From positions 99,392,826 to 99,456,825 of the forward strand of contig CM070546.1 of the NCBI GenBank assembly GCA_036346405.1: a DNA stretch of 64,000 bases, written 5' to 3'. The stretch comes from Phyllostachys edulis. Taxonomy: Eukaryota > Streptophyta > Magnoliopsida > Poales > Poaceae. Under the pieces are notes generated by a model. It was given only the letters and a program-made list of their open reading frames with translations. It was not told where the DNA came from and did no database searches. Positions 44,201-55,719 of the stretch are shown piece after piece. The position numbers and the translations under genes were made by a program. Numbering within the stretch: the first letter of the stretch is position 1; every line of letters begins with the position of its first letter.

Positions 44201-47018
44201 TGTAAAAACAAAACCTGATTGTCATGATTGTCACGACATCGCCTAGACATTGCCTAAGCGCAAAGGTGGCCCAGGGTGGACGCCATGGAGGTTTGCCCCA
44301 CCTTGCCTAATTAGGCAAGCGTCCAGAATTTCTGGGCACCCATGACTCTGCTGGGCGGTTGCCTTGGATGGTGGGGAGTCGGTTAAGAGTGAATGTGAGA
44401 TGAGTTGGAGAGAGAGAGGCAGAGAGACAGAGAGAGACGAATGGAAACCTAGCCGCCAGCGCCGCCACTCATCTCGCCGGTAAATATCCCTGCGGCAGGG
44501 TTCCCTGGCTGACTGACTCCTAACCTCCTCTCCTGCCAGCTCGATCTTGCTGCCTCGAGGTCCCCTCGTCTCTAGCTTACATTCGCCGTCAAGCTTGTGG
44601 TTACCTCCAGTTTGCTGTTGCCACCCTCTCTCTCCAGATCCAAGTATGCTCTGCCTGCTCCACTTCTCTTCTCCGGTTCTCCCTTGCTGCTTCTTCAACC
44701 TCCCATACTCTGCTCGGCTTCTCTCTGTATTCGTGCTCCGCTCGGCTCTGCTTCTCTCCTCTGTTCTGCACTTCTACTACTTTTCTGCCCTGCACTTCTT
44801 TTTCTTCTTCTCTGCTACTTCTCTTATTCTCTGTTCTGCACTTCTGCTGCTCAAGTAGCGACCAAATTCAACAAGTGTTATATAATTTTTACCAGAAGAA
44901 TACTTTGCCAGCTATCTTAATAGGCAAACCCAACTGTTTATGTTGTTTTTCAGGACTCCCTAATTTGACGGACACTACATGAATTGCTCATGCACAAAAT
45001 GCGCAGGTTTCATTCTAGTGATGTTTTAAAATAATACTAGTTGAATGCCCGTGCTTTGCTACAGATAAAAAAAATCATATTACTCAACACGTCGGGTCAT
45101 CATCCTCGGGCTCAGCCTGCAACACGCCCTCAACTCCTTTGCGCTTGGCCGAGCTCTTACCCCGTCGCATTCCGACGCCATGCGCAACCTACACCTCGCT
45201 CCTGGCTCCACTGTCTCGTCTGGTTAAGCTTCGTTGTGACACACGTCACAATTTGTATTGAATTTAATTTCTTTGTTGGGAGATATTTTTTTCTGTTTTT
45301 TGTTAGATTCCTTAGGGAGGTGAAAGGGGACGGGGAATGAAACCCCGCCGTTTATAGTAAAATATTTATATGGTATTTTTGTTACAACAGATCTTAAATA
45401 AACCAAATGCACAACAAATATAACTCAAATATTAGTACCATGCACAAAATTCCCGTTGCATCCAGCTGTTCACCACTACTTCTATACTCAAAAGAGGAAG
45501 AAAAATATAAATAGAAAAAAGCTGCTACCACTCAGACCTCAGCAATTTTTATCACTATTGTGCTCATGAAAATTCTAAAATTTCTAGAATTTTTCTCTTT
45601 TTTTCCTCCCCTTTCTTTCTTTCTTTCTTCTTCTTCCCCTTTCTTAATTTCTTTCCCTATCCTCCCTTTCCTTCCTTTCTCCTTCCCCTCCCTTATATTT
45701 CTTTTCCCACCCACTCCTTCCTTACTCTCCACCGCCGCCTCTCTCCCTTCCCTCCAACCACCACTGGATTCGAGCCAGCAGCTCTTTCCTTGTCCTCCCT
45801 CATATTTCTTTTCCCACCCGACTCTTTCCTCTCTTTCTCCACCGCCTCCTCTCTCCCTCCCCTCCGGCCACCGCCGAATCCGAGCCAGCGGGCCTAGATC
45901 CAGCCGGATCCGAGCCGTGGCCACACGGTCGGTGGATGTGGGAGGTAGGGTGGCTCTCGTCGATGGGCGACGATGGTCAGTGAATCCAGGAGGTGGTGGC
46001 GCTCGACAACGACGGCCAGTGGATCTGGGAAGCGGCACACACTGGGCCAGCGCACCGCCACCGTTTGGGTCGTCCTCATCGCTAAGCCGCGCGGGCGTCG
46101 TTGCCGTTTCCGTGACATTGACGTCACAGCTGCGCGGGTCGCCATCCTCGTTGCCGAGTTGGGGCGCGGCGGGGTGAGGACTAAGGGGGGCGACACCGCC
46201 ACGAGGTGGGAGCCCAAACCCTAGATCGCGTAAGGTGGAGTGGAGGGGTACGTGACGGAGGAGAGGCGAGGCTGTGAAGGCTAGGAGCCGGGGCGACGAG
46301 GCGAGGAGTTTGGGGCCAACCCACCTCCATCTCAGCTCTCTGCATTAGATCCAACGGCTCACGTCGCACGAAGGCAGACAGACCACCACGACCAACTCGT
46401 ATTTTTAAGTAGTAGAGATAAGCACTCCTCGAGAGGCCTGATGGAATCTACACAAATTCTCCGAAGTAACATGTGTTGTAAGCGTGGTTCTCTGACGCCA
46501 ATTCAAATCAAAACAAAATTCCTAAGTAGCTAAAGCCAATGTATACTGAAACAGTTTCAGTATACATATCTTTTCATACTTTATGGACTATTGAACGAAT
46601 AACAAGCTGCATAATTTTCTTATAAAAACATCCTCTACATCCATACTTCGTTTAGTCCACCCTGCTGGTTTCAACTTCAGTTGTCACTCTTGCACATATT
46701 GTTTACTTGTAATGGTAACATACATAGACACACATTTGGTTTCTAACTGAAATGATAAGCCTCACTTTTGACATCATAGGTTATCATTAATGATCGCTCA
46801 TATAATAGTTTAGTAAAAATAATTATGCCGTTCCCCACTCCATACCATGAAGCCAGACGATTAATGTTTTATGTCAAATACCTTAGATCAAGGACAACAG
46901 GACTTTGCATCGGAAAAAAGAATAGACTTTGCCTTGGAAAAAGAGAATAAGGACTTACCCTGTGGTTTTCATCAGTATCGTCTGTTGATGTATCTGTTCT
47001 TGGGCTGGCATCTGCCAT
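41073..47018 (-). CDS. TGA2-clade bZIP transcription factor (8 coding exons, 330 aa)
   Basis: Minus-strand exons 46959-47018, 43419-43496, 43275-43334, 42607-42684, 42475-42526, 41867-42138, 41393-41638 and 41073-41219 join in frame at GT...AG junctions. Residues 47-66 are the basic region (N54 and R62 in NREAARKSR), with zipper leucines L72, L79 and L86. Residues about 111-200 are a DOG1 domain (FDMEYARWLEEHNRQINEL, then VFHVLSGMWKTPAERCFLWL); a Gln-rich C-terminus ends LSSLWLARPKE. The length and sequence fit TGA2-class factors. That class binds TGACG (as-1) elements in the nucleus and works with NPR1 in salicylic-acid defence and with detoxification genes; this role is by family. All key residues are present, so the gene looks functional. 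It is transcribed towards the exonuclease gene. Which rice paralogue it matches cannot be decided here. Confidence 0.95.
41393..41638 (-). CDS. TGA gene, coding exon 7
   Basis: Residues 201-282, Gln/Ala-rich, including EPLTEQQLSGICNLQQSS and NYMGQMAMAMGKLGTLENF. Confidence 0.96.
41867..42138 (-). CDS. TGA gene, coding exon 6 (DOG1 domain)
   Basis: Residues 110-200, from ALAFDMEYARW to FRPSELLK; acceptor TTCTTACAG and donor GTGTGT. Confidence 0.96.
42475..42526 (-). CDS. TGA gene, coding exon 5
   Basis: Residues 93-109 (GIFISSSVDQSHSMSGN) plus one base of Gly110. Confidence 0.93.
42607..42684 (-). CDS. TGA gene, coding exon 4 (leucine zipper)
   Basis: Residues 67-92, with heptad leucines in AYVQQLENSRLKLTQLEQEL. 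Confidence 0.96.
43275..43334 (-). CDS. TGA gene, coding exon 3 (basic region)
   Basis: Residues 47-66, SLRRLAQNREAARKSRLRKK, the DNA-contacting helix. Confidence 0.96.
43419..43496 (-). CDS. TGA gene, coding exon 2
   Basis: Residues 21-46, LEPGQGALVV to KYEDQK; acceptor ATCCGCAG, donor GTAACA. Confidence 0.93.
43885..44064. mobile_element. hAT-type MITE in TGA coding intron 1
   Basis: 180 bp with ends TAGGGGTGGATCCAG and, inverted, TAGGGGCGAATCTAG, flanked by a perfect 8-bp duplication GTACCAAT (43877-43884 and 44065-44072). Confidence 0.88.
44230..44860. mobile_element. GC-rich non-autonomous DNA element, boundaries unclear
   Basis: Starts with repeated GCCTAG/GCCTAA strings (CATCGCCTAGACATTGCCT, CCTTGCCTAATTAGGCAAG) resembling the ends of the hAT-like block at 27997-28772, and continues into CT-rich low-complexity DNA. 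No clean termini or duplication found. Confidence 0.35.
45037..46418 (-). mobile_element. Non-autonomous Helitron in TGA coding intron 1
   Basis: On the minus strand the element starts at 46418 with TCTCTACTACTTAAAAATAC directly after an A and ends at 45037 with GCACGGGCATTCAACTAG directly before a T. That is the Helitron signature: 5' TC, 3' CTAG, insertion between A and T, no target duplication. Length is 1,382 bp. The interior is GC-rich near the 5' end and purine-rich further on, with no Rep/helicase. Open frames inside are low-complexity. Confidence 0.85.
46419..46958 (-). other. TGA coding intron 1, 5' part
   Basis: AT-rich intron DNA, nothing recognised. Confidence 0.5.
46959..47018 (-). 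CDS. TGA gene, coding exon 1
   Basis: Encodes residues 1-20 (MADASPRTDTSTDDTDENHR), acidic and Ser/Thr-rich; ends before GTAAGTCC. The same exon continues upstream as 5'UTR to about 47121, where an ATTACAG acceptor lies. Confidence 0.9.
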
Positions 47019-47121
47019 TGTAGACTACCCTGAATTCTCAATATGACCCCCCAGAGAGGAGATTAGATCAGACTGTTGATTCTTTTGTGGTGTTAAAGCT
47101 GTAGATCTTATTGCTACTCCC

Positions 47122-48267
47122 TGTAATGATGGATAAAAACATGTCAAAGAGACATAATGTTTATACAAAGATTAAAAATTGAAGAAACTTAGACATTACT
47201 AGACAAGTAGACATGACCAGTCCACCAATTGATACCAAAAATCCACTTTGAAGTGGAGTATACGCAATGAATTAATTAGATGAACCAGTTAAAATAGCAA
47301 GATTATGTAAACAACAATAAATAATTTGAGGGCAACGGCAAGCAGATAACAACCAAGTGCAACAGAAATATAGAACATACTTCAACGAACAAGCATTTAT
47401 CTTACGTGATGAATAAAGTTCTAAATACAGGATAGTAAAGCTCAAGCCGACCAGTCACCTGACATGCATATTCATGACTCCATGTCTCCACCACAGGCTT
47501 GAGGAATAAATTTGTGGAGTTAGGCATTTGCCATTAAGAAATGGATGGATAACAAATTGCAAACTAATGCACTTGCTATTCATACCAATGGTGACTAGCT
47601 CAAAACCATAAGGATCATACTTATACTTGCTAACACCCTCCAAATTTATAGTTATCGCTTTTCACACAGGAACAAATCCGCCACTGTTCCTGTTGGATTG
47701 CAGGCAAAAGATTGCAATCCGCCTTACTTCAGTAAGAACAAAGAACAGCTAGCATACAGAGTATTCAGCATCTCGGTTTAAATCATCCTGCTGGCAGGCA
47801 ATGTCTAGAGAACGCCTTGGAAGTAGGATATGAAAGCAAACAACGTTGGATCAGAGGATACAGTAAACTTCACTGCTAGGACTTTGAATAGCTCAACAAA
47901 CAAAAAGGGACCACCAAGGCAAGGCCCTGATCTTGGAAGGCAGGAAAAAAATGCACTTCCAAAGAAAATGCGGGAATAGCAAAAGCAAGCTATTTCGGTA
48001 TCCATGAAGACTACAAGATTGATTATCATTTCCTCGCAAAAAAAGAGATCATTTATCATCTCCGACCATGTCGAATTTACATCACCTAGTAGGCTAGTAA
48101 CCGTTTGTCTTTCTACCCTTGCAAGCTAGTACAGTACCCGAGTTAAGCCGATGCAAGAATCAAGGACGGGTTAGAACGAAAAGACGGAGTATATAAACTC
48201 GCTGCAAGCTAGCGATAACTTCATCGCGCAACGTAACAGGGGAACAAGGAGAGGGGCCCCGAATCAC
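47122..48267 (-). other. Intron in the TGA 5'UTR
   Basis: Bounded on the minus strand by TTTCGAG|GTGATTC at 48268 and ATTACAG|GGAGTAGC near 47121. Leader introns are common in plant regulators. No other gene is seen inside. Confidence 0.6.
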
Positions 48268-48535
48268 CTCGAAACGGAAGAGTGGCCTTATCAAGCGCCG
48301 AAGCTACGGGGTACCGGACTGCCGCCGCCGATCCTTTCGCGGCCGCCGCCGCTAATGGCCCGCACGAGGAGGCCGCCAAGTCTGCTGCAGCTGCGGTTTC
48401 CTGCCGCCGTAGCCCCCGACACCGGCGCCGCCTCTCGTCGCAGATGAGGAGGGACTGAGGAAGGGGAGGGGCGTTTGGGGGAGGTGGGCTCCCCGGAAAT
48501 GGAATGGAACAAACCCTAGATTTTTCCCTTCTTTT
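48268..48535 (-). promoter_or_regulatory. Non-coding first exon (5'UTR) of the TGA gene
   Basis: GC-rich leader on the minus strand running from about AAAAATCTAGGGTTTGTTCC (48520) through GGCGGCGGC repeats to a donor at 48268. The exact transcription start is not visible. No ATG lies in frame ahead of the start codon in the part examined. Confidence 0.55.
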
Positions 48536-48539
48536 TTTA

Positions 48540-49014
48540 CACGAGCATAAAAGGAAACAAGGCGCAAGTAGGTAGCCGCAGCCGATATCCGGACCGCAAG
48601 CGTCCCCCGACCCATCACATTGACTTGCAGTCTTGTAGAGTGAGTAAGCACTACGAAAAAAAATTGATGATTGCAGCGGGATCCGGATTCCAAATCTGGT
48701 CTTCTGGCCGCTCGATATTCCGAGCCAAATCAGGTTGTGGTAGACCGGCTGATTCATGTAGTGCTAAAATTTAGATCTAAGCGGAGCGCTGAATGTGTTT
48801 TAGTGGTTGTTTGGATCACGTGAATTAGATATCAGTTTTCAGAAAAACATGTTTTAATAGGATTTTTAGGAAAACAGGTTTTAGTTTGTTATTATGTTAG
48901 GATGAATTTACATAGTACTTTATTTGGATAAAAAAACTAAAACAAGTTTTCACTAATATAGCGTAGATAAGATTAAAGACAATTTCATACAACGATAATG
49001 CATAAATGTCTTTT
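48540..49014. other. Upstream region of the TGA gene
   Basis: Presumed promoter. It contains GGATCACGTGAATT at about 48815, with a CACGTG G-box core. Otherwise AT-rich. Confidence 0.4.
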
Positions 49015-49491
49015 TAGGGCATGTCTGATGGGATGACATCGCTAGCCTATAATCTTTGCCATGTAAGATTTTTAATGATGTGGATGCCAGAGAACAAGAA
49101 GAGAGAATGAAGCTGTCTAGCATGCAACAGACAGTCTATAAGACCTTTATAGACGATTGTTTTGCTGTTGTATCCATGCTGTCTGTACAGTTTATAGGGT
49201 CATATATACATAACTTAAAGACAACCCATTGTATGTATTGTCTTTAATTTTGTCGATATATGACATTAAGAGTATTACAGACAACGATCGTTTATACCAT
49301 TGTACACACCCTTAATTGTCTTTATAGAACACACAATCTTTTAATGCTTTTTTTGTTTTTTGTGCTATAGTTGGCTATAAGATTGTAGACATCATCTTTC
49401 TCTCTCTTCATTCTCTTTCATCCACATCGGCGAAAATCCTACATGACAATGACTATAGAAAGCTGACATAAGCCCATTGTACATGCTCTAA
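49015..49491. mobile_element. MITE with long imperfect inverted repeats
   Basis: Ends TTAGGGCATGTCTGATGGG and, inverted, TTAGAGCATGTACAATGGG, with similarity continuing inward for over 100 bp (CATGTAAGATTTTTAATGAT versus CATGTAGGATTTTCGCCGAT). The target duplication is not clear. Length is about 477 bp. The superfamily is not certain. Confidence 0.6.
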
Positions 49492-49646
49492 GGGTGATAG
49501 GTGAGATCTCACGAAGGCCAATGTAAGCGCTGCTAATTGACGTACCTGTCAGTTGGAAACGTGATCTGCAACCGAAGCCAACGAAGACTGCACGAAGCTT
49601 CCTGCGATGGAGCCGCCTGCACCGGGTATTCTATCTTTTATATGCA

Positions 49647-49680
49647 CTAGTGGTAGCCTGTGCACGCCCACCTTGGGCGC
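49647..49680 (-). other. Candidate Helitron 3' terminus
   Basis: On the minus strand: a hairpin GTGCGCCCAAGGTGGGCGTG (stem GCCCA/TGGGC), then ACAGGCTACCACTAG followed by T. Hairpin plus CTAG|T is the Helitron 3' form. No matching 5' end was found, and a long Gypsy LTR lies just inside it. Confidence 0.4.
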
Positions 49681-51838
49681 ACGAGAATAGTTTTCGATGA
49701 AACACGTAGAGTTCGATTGCGTTTGCTTTTCTTGAAATTCCTAAATTTTAAAAGTCAAGAATAAATTTCATTGAGTTTTCTGGGTTTTTATTGGATTTAA
49801 AGTTGAAAAGGAAAATGCAATTAATTTCTTGAATTTTCTGGATTTTAAAAAGGCTTTTTTTTAAATATATTTTCCATAAATTTAAAATAGTTTATCTGCA
49901 AAATTAAAAGCCAACCTTAAGTTGGAAATAATTTTATTAAATTCAAAATAATTCAAGGAATTTCTGTTAATTTTTCTAAAAATTTTGAACTCCTTTTGCT
50001 ATTTTCTAAAAGCTATTTCGATTTGTTTGCTTTTCTAAAATTCGGAAACGAAATAAAAATCCATTTTTCGTTTTGGGTAAAACCGCTTTTTCCGCCCAAA
50101 TTTACGCTTTTCCCTTGCCAAAATTTCAACCACATCTCCCTCTCTCTCTTACCACGCGGACCCACCTGTCAGCCTCCCACCTCCTTTCTTCCTCACGCGC
50201 TCGCGCCATTGCTGCTCCTTGGAGCTTCGCAATCATCATCATTTCCTCCTCATTTTCTCACGTCCGCATGCACATCCTCATCCTCTTATCTCGTCGCCTC
50301 CATTTCCTCTCTTATCCCCTTTTCTTCGCGCTCGGTTGCCCCAGAACGCCGTCAAGTCCTCAATAGCCGCCGCAAAAAATCTCGCACTCGATCTCCTCAC
50401 AGGCCCTATGAAAGGGAGCACCGAGTGCCCCCTTTGTTACTCAACCCATCCCCCCAATTCTCCCCTTCTCCCCCCTTTGTAATCGTTGGAATCCTCGTTT
50501 CCTCGCCGTCGGCCACCACGACTTTCTCCGACGATTTCGCCATCGTTGAAAGGTCTCCGTCGACGCCATTAGAACCTCCGGAATTGCCTCTCCGCATTCT
50601 ACCCGAGGCCCACCTCCGTTTCGCTGGAGCTCTGCCGGAAAGCCCGCGCCACCGTGACCCGATTTGCTCCGTCACCGCCGTCCTTGCCACCGGCGATTCC
50701 TTCGCGCCCTAGCGCCGCAGAGGTGAGCATCACCATCCTTGTGTTCCTCTCTTTCTTCTCCACCCATCGTCGGACCTCGTTGTGGTGCGTAGCGCCGGCG
50801 ATCATTGGTCCCGGAGCTGGCGCCATTCTGTGTTGACGTGGCACCATCGTGTCACTTCCACGTCACGCCAACTCATCGTCGTTGCTTATATGGCTGCCCA
50901 TGTCATGCTTACATGTCAGCCGATGTGGCAAAGCCACGCTAGCCCATGCCCTTGGTCCACCATGGACCAAGGTCCACTTCATGGACCCGGTCCACATGAC
51001 CAGGGCCCACATGTCAACGGCCTAATTTCCTTTCCTTTTCAAAAATAAATCGGCTGAAATTATTTTTTAGCCGCTGATGTCATGCTGACGCATTAAGTCG
51101 ATTTTCCTTTAGAAAATAATTCCAAAATTTTGAAAATTCTGATTATCATCATTTCATGTGATTTTCAAACTTCCGAGAGCTCATTCTCCTTCGTTCAAGC
51201 TTCGATTCCGATGATTCAAATTTGTAAATTCATTTAAAATCAAGATCTAGCTATCTAAACCAAAATTATTTGATTGGGAGTTTATTTAAATTTTAATTGA
51301 TTTTTTTGAATTTGGCTTAATTTCGTATATATATTTCGACGACTTCGGAGAGTCAGATTTTGACGCCGTTTGAAGACAATAAATAATTGTGCAAGACAAG
51401 TTACATTCTTGGATCATATTTGAATCCCATTATTTAAATTATGTTTTAACTTATTATTGCATGCTTATTTATATTCAAGTTATTTTAAATTTATAGTTAT
51501 TCCCAATTTCGTTTGTATGGCCAATCTTGACATTGAAATAATCATACCTTTTCACCTTAGATCAGATCTAGTTGATGCAATAGTATGAACTAGAACATTT
51601 TAGGAAAAATTGTGCTTAGTCGTGCTTAGACAAAAAATATTGATTTGGGAATTCTTAGCCAAAAATCAACTGTGATTTAATCCGTATCCATAGCATTGGT
51701 GTGCCATGGAAGTTTACAAATGACTTTCAATAAAATAAAATAAAATTTTGAAAACTGGTTTGGGCTTAGGCAAAATGGATAGTTGGTGGGTGCAAGTTTA
51801 TGCACGGGCACAATTCAGCAAATGTTCGAGGCCCAGTG

Positions 51839-53413
51839 TGTTGGAAATATGCCCTAGAGGCAATCATAGAGATGATTATATTTCATTATGTTCATGACAT
51901 TGGATAATGTGTTATCTTGTTCCAAGAATAATATTGTTAATATTTATTATCAAGTATGTGACTTGGTTGTGAAACTCTATATTCCTGCGATAATTATTCT
52001 TACATGATCCCTAGTCGTAAACATATGATGACACATATGAATAGACTAGCATATGTATTGATTGATGATTATGTTTCACGAGTCATAGATATGAAGATAT
52101 CAAACCGATAATATGGACACATGATTAGAGAACATGATGTTGGATAAGACCCACCTTGAGACACTATTGAGATTGTTATGAATCTATGTGTCGTTAGTTG
52201 GTCTCAAGCAATGATGATGTATAATCCTTAGACTGAGATCAAGATGGTTTCCTACATGTGTAAGAGCACTCTTAGGGGTTGCCAAACGCTACACCGTGAA
52301 TCGGGTAGTTATAAAGGTAGCTTTGGGTATGCTATGAAACATGCGAGAGGAATGTGACCGGTCTGATATGGATTTGCCCTCCTAACATAACAGAGAGATG
52401 TCTCGGGCCCTCGTTATGATCGGATAAAGAAAGTGCATGGTCATGCCACTAGTAGTCGAAGTGTTCGACCACGTAAAGTTATCTCGATACTCGATCGAGA
52501 AAGTATTGAATATCCATGGATGACACAACATCTCACCGAGTTCAACCGCACATCGTGAGGCAAAGGGAGTATACACGAGTAGGTCGCCGGTCGAGCGATT
52601 CTGATCGGTCGTATGCAAATACGAGCTAGTCATAGATCGATCGAACGTAATCACAGAGTGGTCGTAACACGGTCATAAGGAGTTACGAATCGTCGTGACC
52701 ACATCTGAACCGGTCGATATCTGAATGGGACTGGTTGTAGATCATATTGCATTAAGGTTCGTCCGATATAATTTGTGTGTATTCGGAATCGATATGTTCG
52801 CTAGGAGCCGCTACGACTCGTGGTCGGAAAGGGTTTCCAGTCACAACCGAACTACACATGAACCTCTGGTCACACACTTAACGGGTTGGAACAAACCAAG
52901 ATGAATACGATTAGAACGGCGATGTCCGGATAGGATCCGCCACGAGCACTATATAAGGAGATGCATGAGGTCATTGGGAGGTATGCGTGAAGACACCACC
53001 AAAACCCTAGCCGCCATCTTCCCGAGAGCTCTGCAGACGACTTGGTGCTAGCACACCGCGCTCGGTTGTTCCTTCCCGGCGTGTGGATACTGAGAGGCGC
53101 TACTACGATTGTTGCGCTTGAGGACGATCCGCGATCTTCACAAGGAACCGGAGACGTTGCTGGAGGAGACGATCGGCACGTGAGGACATTGGACGATCGA
53201 CTACGACCACTACATCGACTTGCTGGACGTTGGACGATCGACTACGACCGCTTCATCGACGCGCTCTTCGTTGGACCAGACTGCTCCAATCCTTCTTCCG
53301 CTGCTCTGCGCGTCTGTTGGTAACGATCTGTGATCATCTACTTGCCTGGCATCCTGGTTCGCGTGGTAGAAATTTTTGTTTGTAGCTATCGTAGCCTACC
53401 CCGTGACCCAACA
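51839..53413. mobile_element. Solo Copia LTR (Angela/BARE-like start), 1,575 bp
   Basis: Begins TGTTGGAAATATGCCCTAG, the start typical of Angela/BARE/RIRE1-type Copia LTRs of grasses, and ends GTGACCCAACA. Flanked by a perfect CAGTG duplication (51834-51838 and 53414-53418), so it is a solo LTR left by LTR-LTR recombination. It sits inside the Gypsy LTR and is therefore younger. Orientation plus by the TG start and TATA box. Confidence 0.92.
52950..52957 (+). promoter_or_regulatory. TATA box of the solo Copia LTR
   Basis: TATATAAG about 460 bp before the LTR end, followed by a CACCAAAACCCTAGCCGCC-type leader; likely the element's promoter. Confidence 0.6.
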
Positions 53414-55643
53414 CAGTGATTGTTTTAAAAGTCACCCAATCAATTAATGATCGATCCGCGAGCTACAGATTGTAAAGCCCTTCCGTACTACCACAAGTCT
53501 GGTATGGGATAGACCACGCTAATTAATTTGTAAAGTTCCACTGTTAGTAGTGCCATGTTAATGTGTGGGTGTCGTGAAGACTTATTTTTAATACCCACAT
53601 GACGCTAGAGGGGGTTGTCATTTGGTGTGAAGTCTACGACAATGAAACATTAGTAGACATAACTGCTTTGGAATGACACATTGTAAAGGCCTTGTGATAA
53701 TCACTTAGTCGTATACCTTCGGAAGTATGCCAGACGGACATTAAAAGTTGATTATCTCTTGTGGGTAAAGTTGTACAACCTCTACAGAGTGTCAAACTAT
53801 TCGTATAGTCGTGTCCACGATCATGGACATGCTAAGCAAAGCCTTTCGTGGATTAGACTTTGTTTTTATTTTCAAAATATTTTATAAAGTAGTTTATGAC
53901 ATGGATGGGTGTCCATGAGAAAAATTGTGGGTTGAAACCCCGGGTTGGTGCCCGTGTTTAAGTTAGTGTTAGGTTCATACCTACACTAGCTTATTTAATT
54001 CAGTTAAAACTCAATTTTAGATATTGTAAAACTTGACCTTTTGAACTTAGCTATTGTATTTAAAATATCAAATGCTGCTTTTGCACAAACAACCCTATAA
54101 GCCTTCCTTTGATATTATCCATGCATGCATTAACTCTGTTATGGGTGTAACTTGTGGAGTACATTTTTGTGCTCACTCTTACTTAATAAAATGTTGTTTA
54201 GATGAGAAGGACTTTGCTACCGGTGTGGATCTCGACGACTAGGCCGCTATCCTAGTCGATTGCCTGTGGTAGATTTGCTGGACTCTACTACTTCTTTATC
54301 GTCTTTCGCTGTGTTCTTTATTATTGGATCGTAAGTGTTTCTTGTAATTAAACTCTGATATTTATGAATAAAGTTGTGCGAAATATGGATGTTACAATTC
54401 TTGTTTACTGTGTGAACTAGCTACTGATCATGGGACTAGTTCAGAATACATAGAGGATTTGGAGGTGTTACTCCTGGGTCTGACAAGAGCGGATGTTTCA
54501 TTGATGCAAATATAGGATACTACATATAATGTCTAAAGAGAAAGGGTAAAGATGCACTCAGCAACAGGTGTTTGTTGGTTTACTGGTACATAGTACTATT
54601 AGTTGCATATGGTCTGGCTGAGCAGATCGATCTGCGCGGCGAGTATGACATACGGTTTACAAAAGGCAATACTTTGTTTGTCATTATGATACAGGCTGTA
54701 GCTTGGAGATCTATTACACAAATAAAGTACAAAAGATAGCGTTTTGTCGCTAGTTCGAAGAGTATGTTACATGTAGCTTTGGTATGATCTGAGTAGGTGG
54801 CGTGGGGTAGCACCGTACTGGATGCAATCTAGTGTATGTAAGATGAAATATCAGTGAGCAATCTGTAGGTTTGTAGATATCAGGGATTATTAGATGGCTG
54901 AGAGAAAAAGTGACGAATATACCTCGTGTTTACTGGGAGGGGTTGTCGTCTGGCTTGGTTTCCTTTGCAGCAGAGGAGGGTGCTGGATCGGTATCCAGTG
55001 CATGGTGGGATCTGTGTGTCATAGGCACTATGTTAGCTATCGATCTTATAATATGTGTCATGTTTAAGTTGTATGTAATCTAAGATACCAAGTCATGCTA
55101 TAGACCTAATTATTAGTGTGTTGTACGTAGGCTGTAACTCTGAGAAGTATTAGAAAGACAAGAAAAGAGAGAGACTGATAATATCTGATGTGCTTTTGTC
55201 CTGTGTGAATGTTTGAAGCAGGCAATAGTATCTGTAGGTAGCGTTGAAGAAATGTGCGATTATAAATGAGATAATAGATTAATAAATCTAGATGGTACGA
55301 TATAAATTGGCAAGGGGAATAGACATGAAAAACTATGTAGATATAGTAAGAAGAGTGTAGTGTTTTATTTATGTAGTCGAGCTATTACATCTGGAGATTG
55401 GTAAGACAGTGGTATAAGGTAGTCTATGGATTAGGAAAAAGCGTCTTGTGGGTACAACAAGATAGTTCTATTAGTGAGACAAAAGGCTACAAAGAGCAGT
55501 TTGCATACATTTATAGTTTGAGCTTTAAAGGACTTATATTAAGGTAGTAAGAAGGCAGTGTAGATCTTCATTATATATAACTGAAAAAGGAAAGGAATAT
55601 TCTGATGCATTGGATGTGGGCATGGCTTGGTTCAACAGCAGTA

Positions 55644-55719
55644 GTCACTTACAGTAGATGTTTCCTTTTGTGCTAAGGATAAGTCACTTACAGTAGACAT
55701 TTCCTTTTGTGTTGAGGAT
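55644..55719. repeat. Tandem 39-bp duplication covering a splice donor
   Basis: GTCACTTACAGTAGATGTTT (55644) and GTCACTTACAGTAGACATTT (55683) start two copies of 37 bp at a 39-bp period. On the minus strand each ends a candidate exon at CTACT|GTAAGT. Confidence 0.85.

Larger units (their letters stand above)
49690..54485 (+). mobile_element. Gypsy LTR (family A), interrupted by a solo Copia LTR
   Basis: Ends GGGTCTGACA at 54485, the same terminus as the LTR at 15735. Blocks near 51325-51600 and 53680-53870 match 14030-14300 and 14810-14960 in the same order. The left edge is approximate. No primer binding site follows, so this is a solo or truncated LTR. A GC-rich pyrimidine-rich tract lies at 50100-50800. 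Confidence 0.7.

Noticed and set aside
45000..45019. A second ATTCTAG before T next to the true Helitron end
   Set aside because: No convincing hairpin; probably chance or a pre-existing repeat at the insertion site.
45560..46177. 205-codon plus-strand frame rich in Phe, Ser and Pro
   Set aside because: Pyrimidine-rich filler within the Helitron; low-complexity only.
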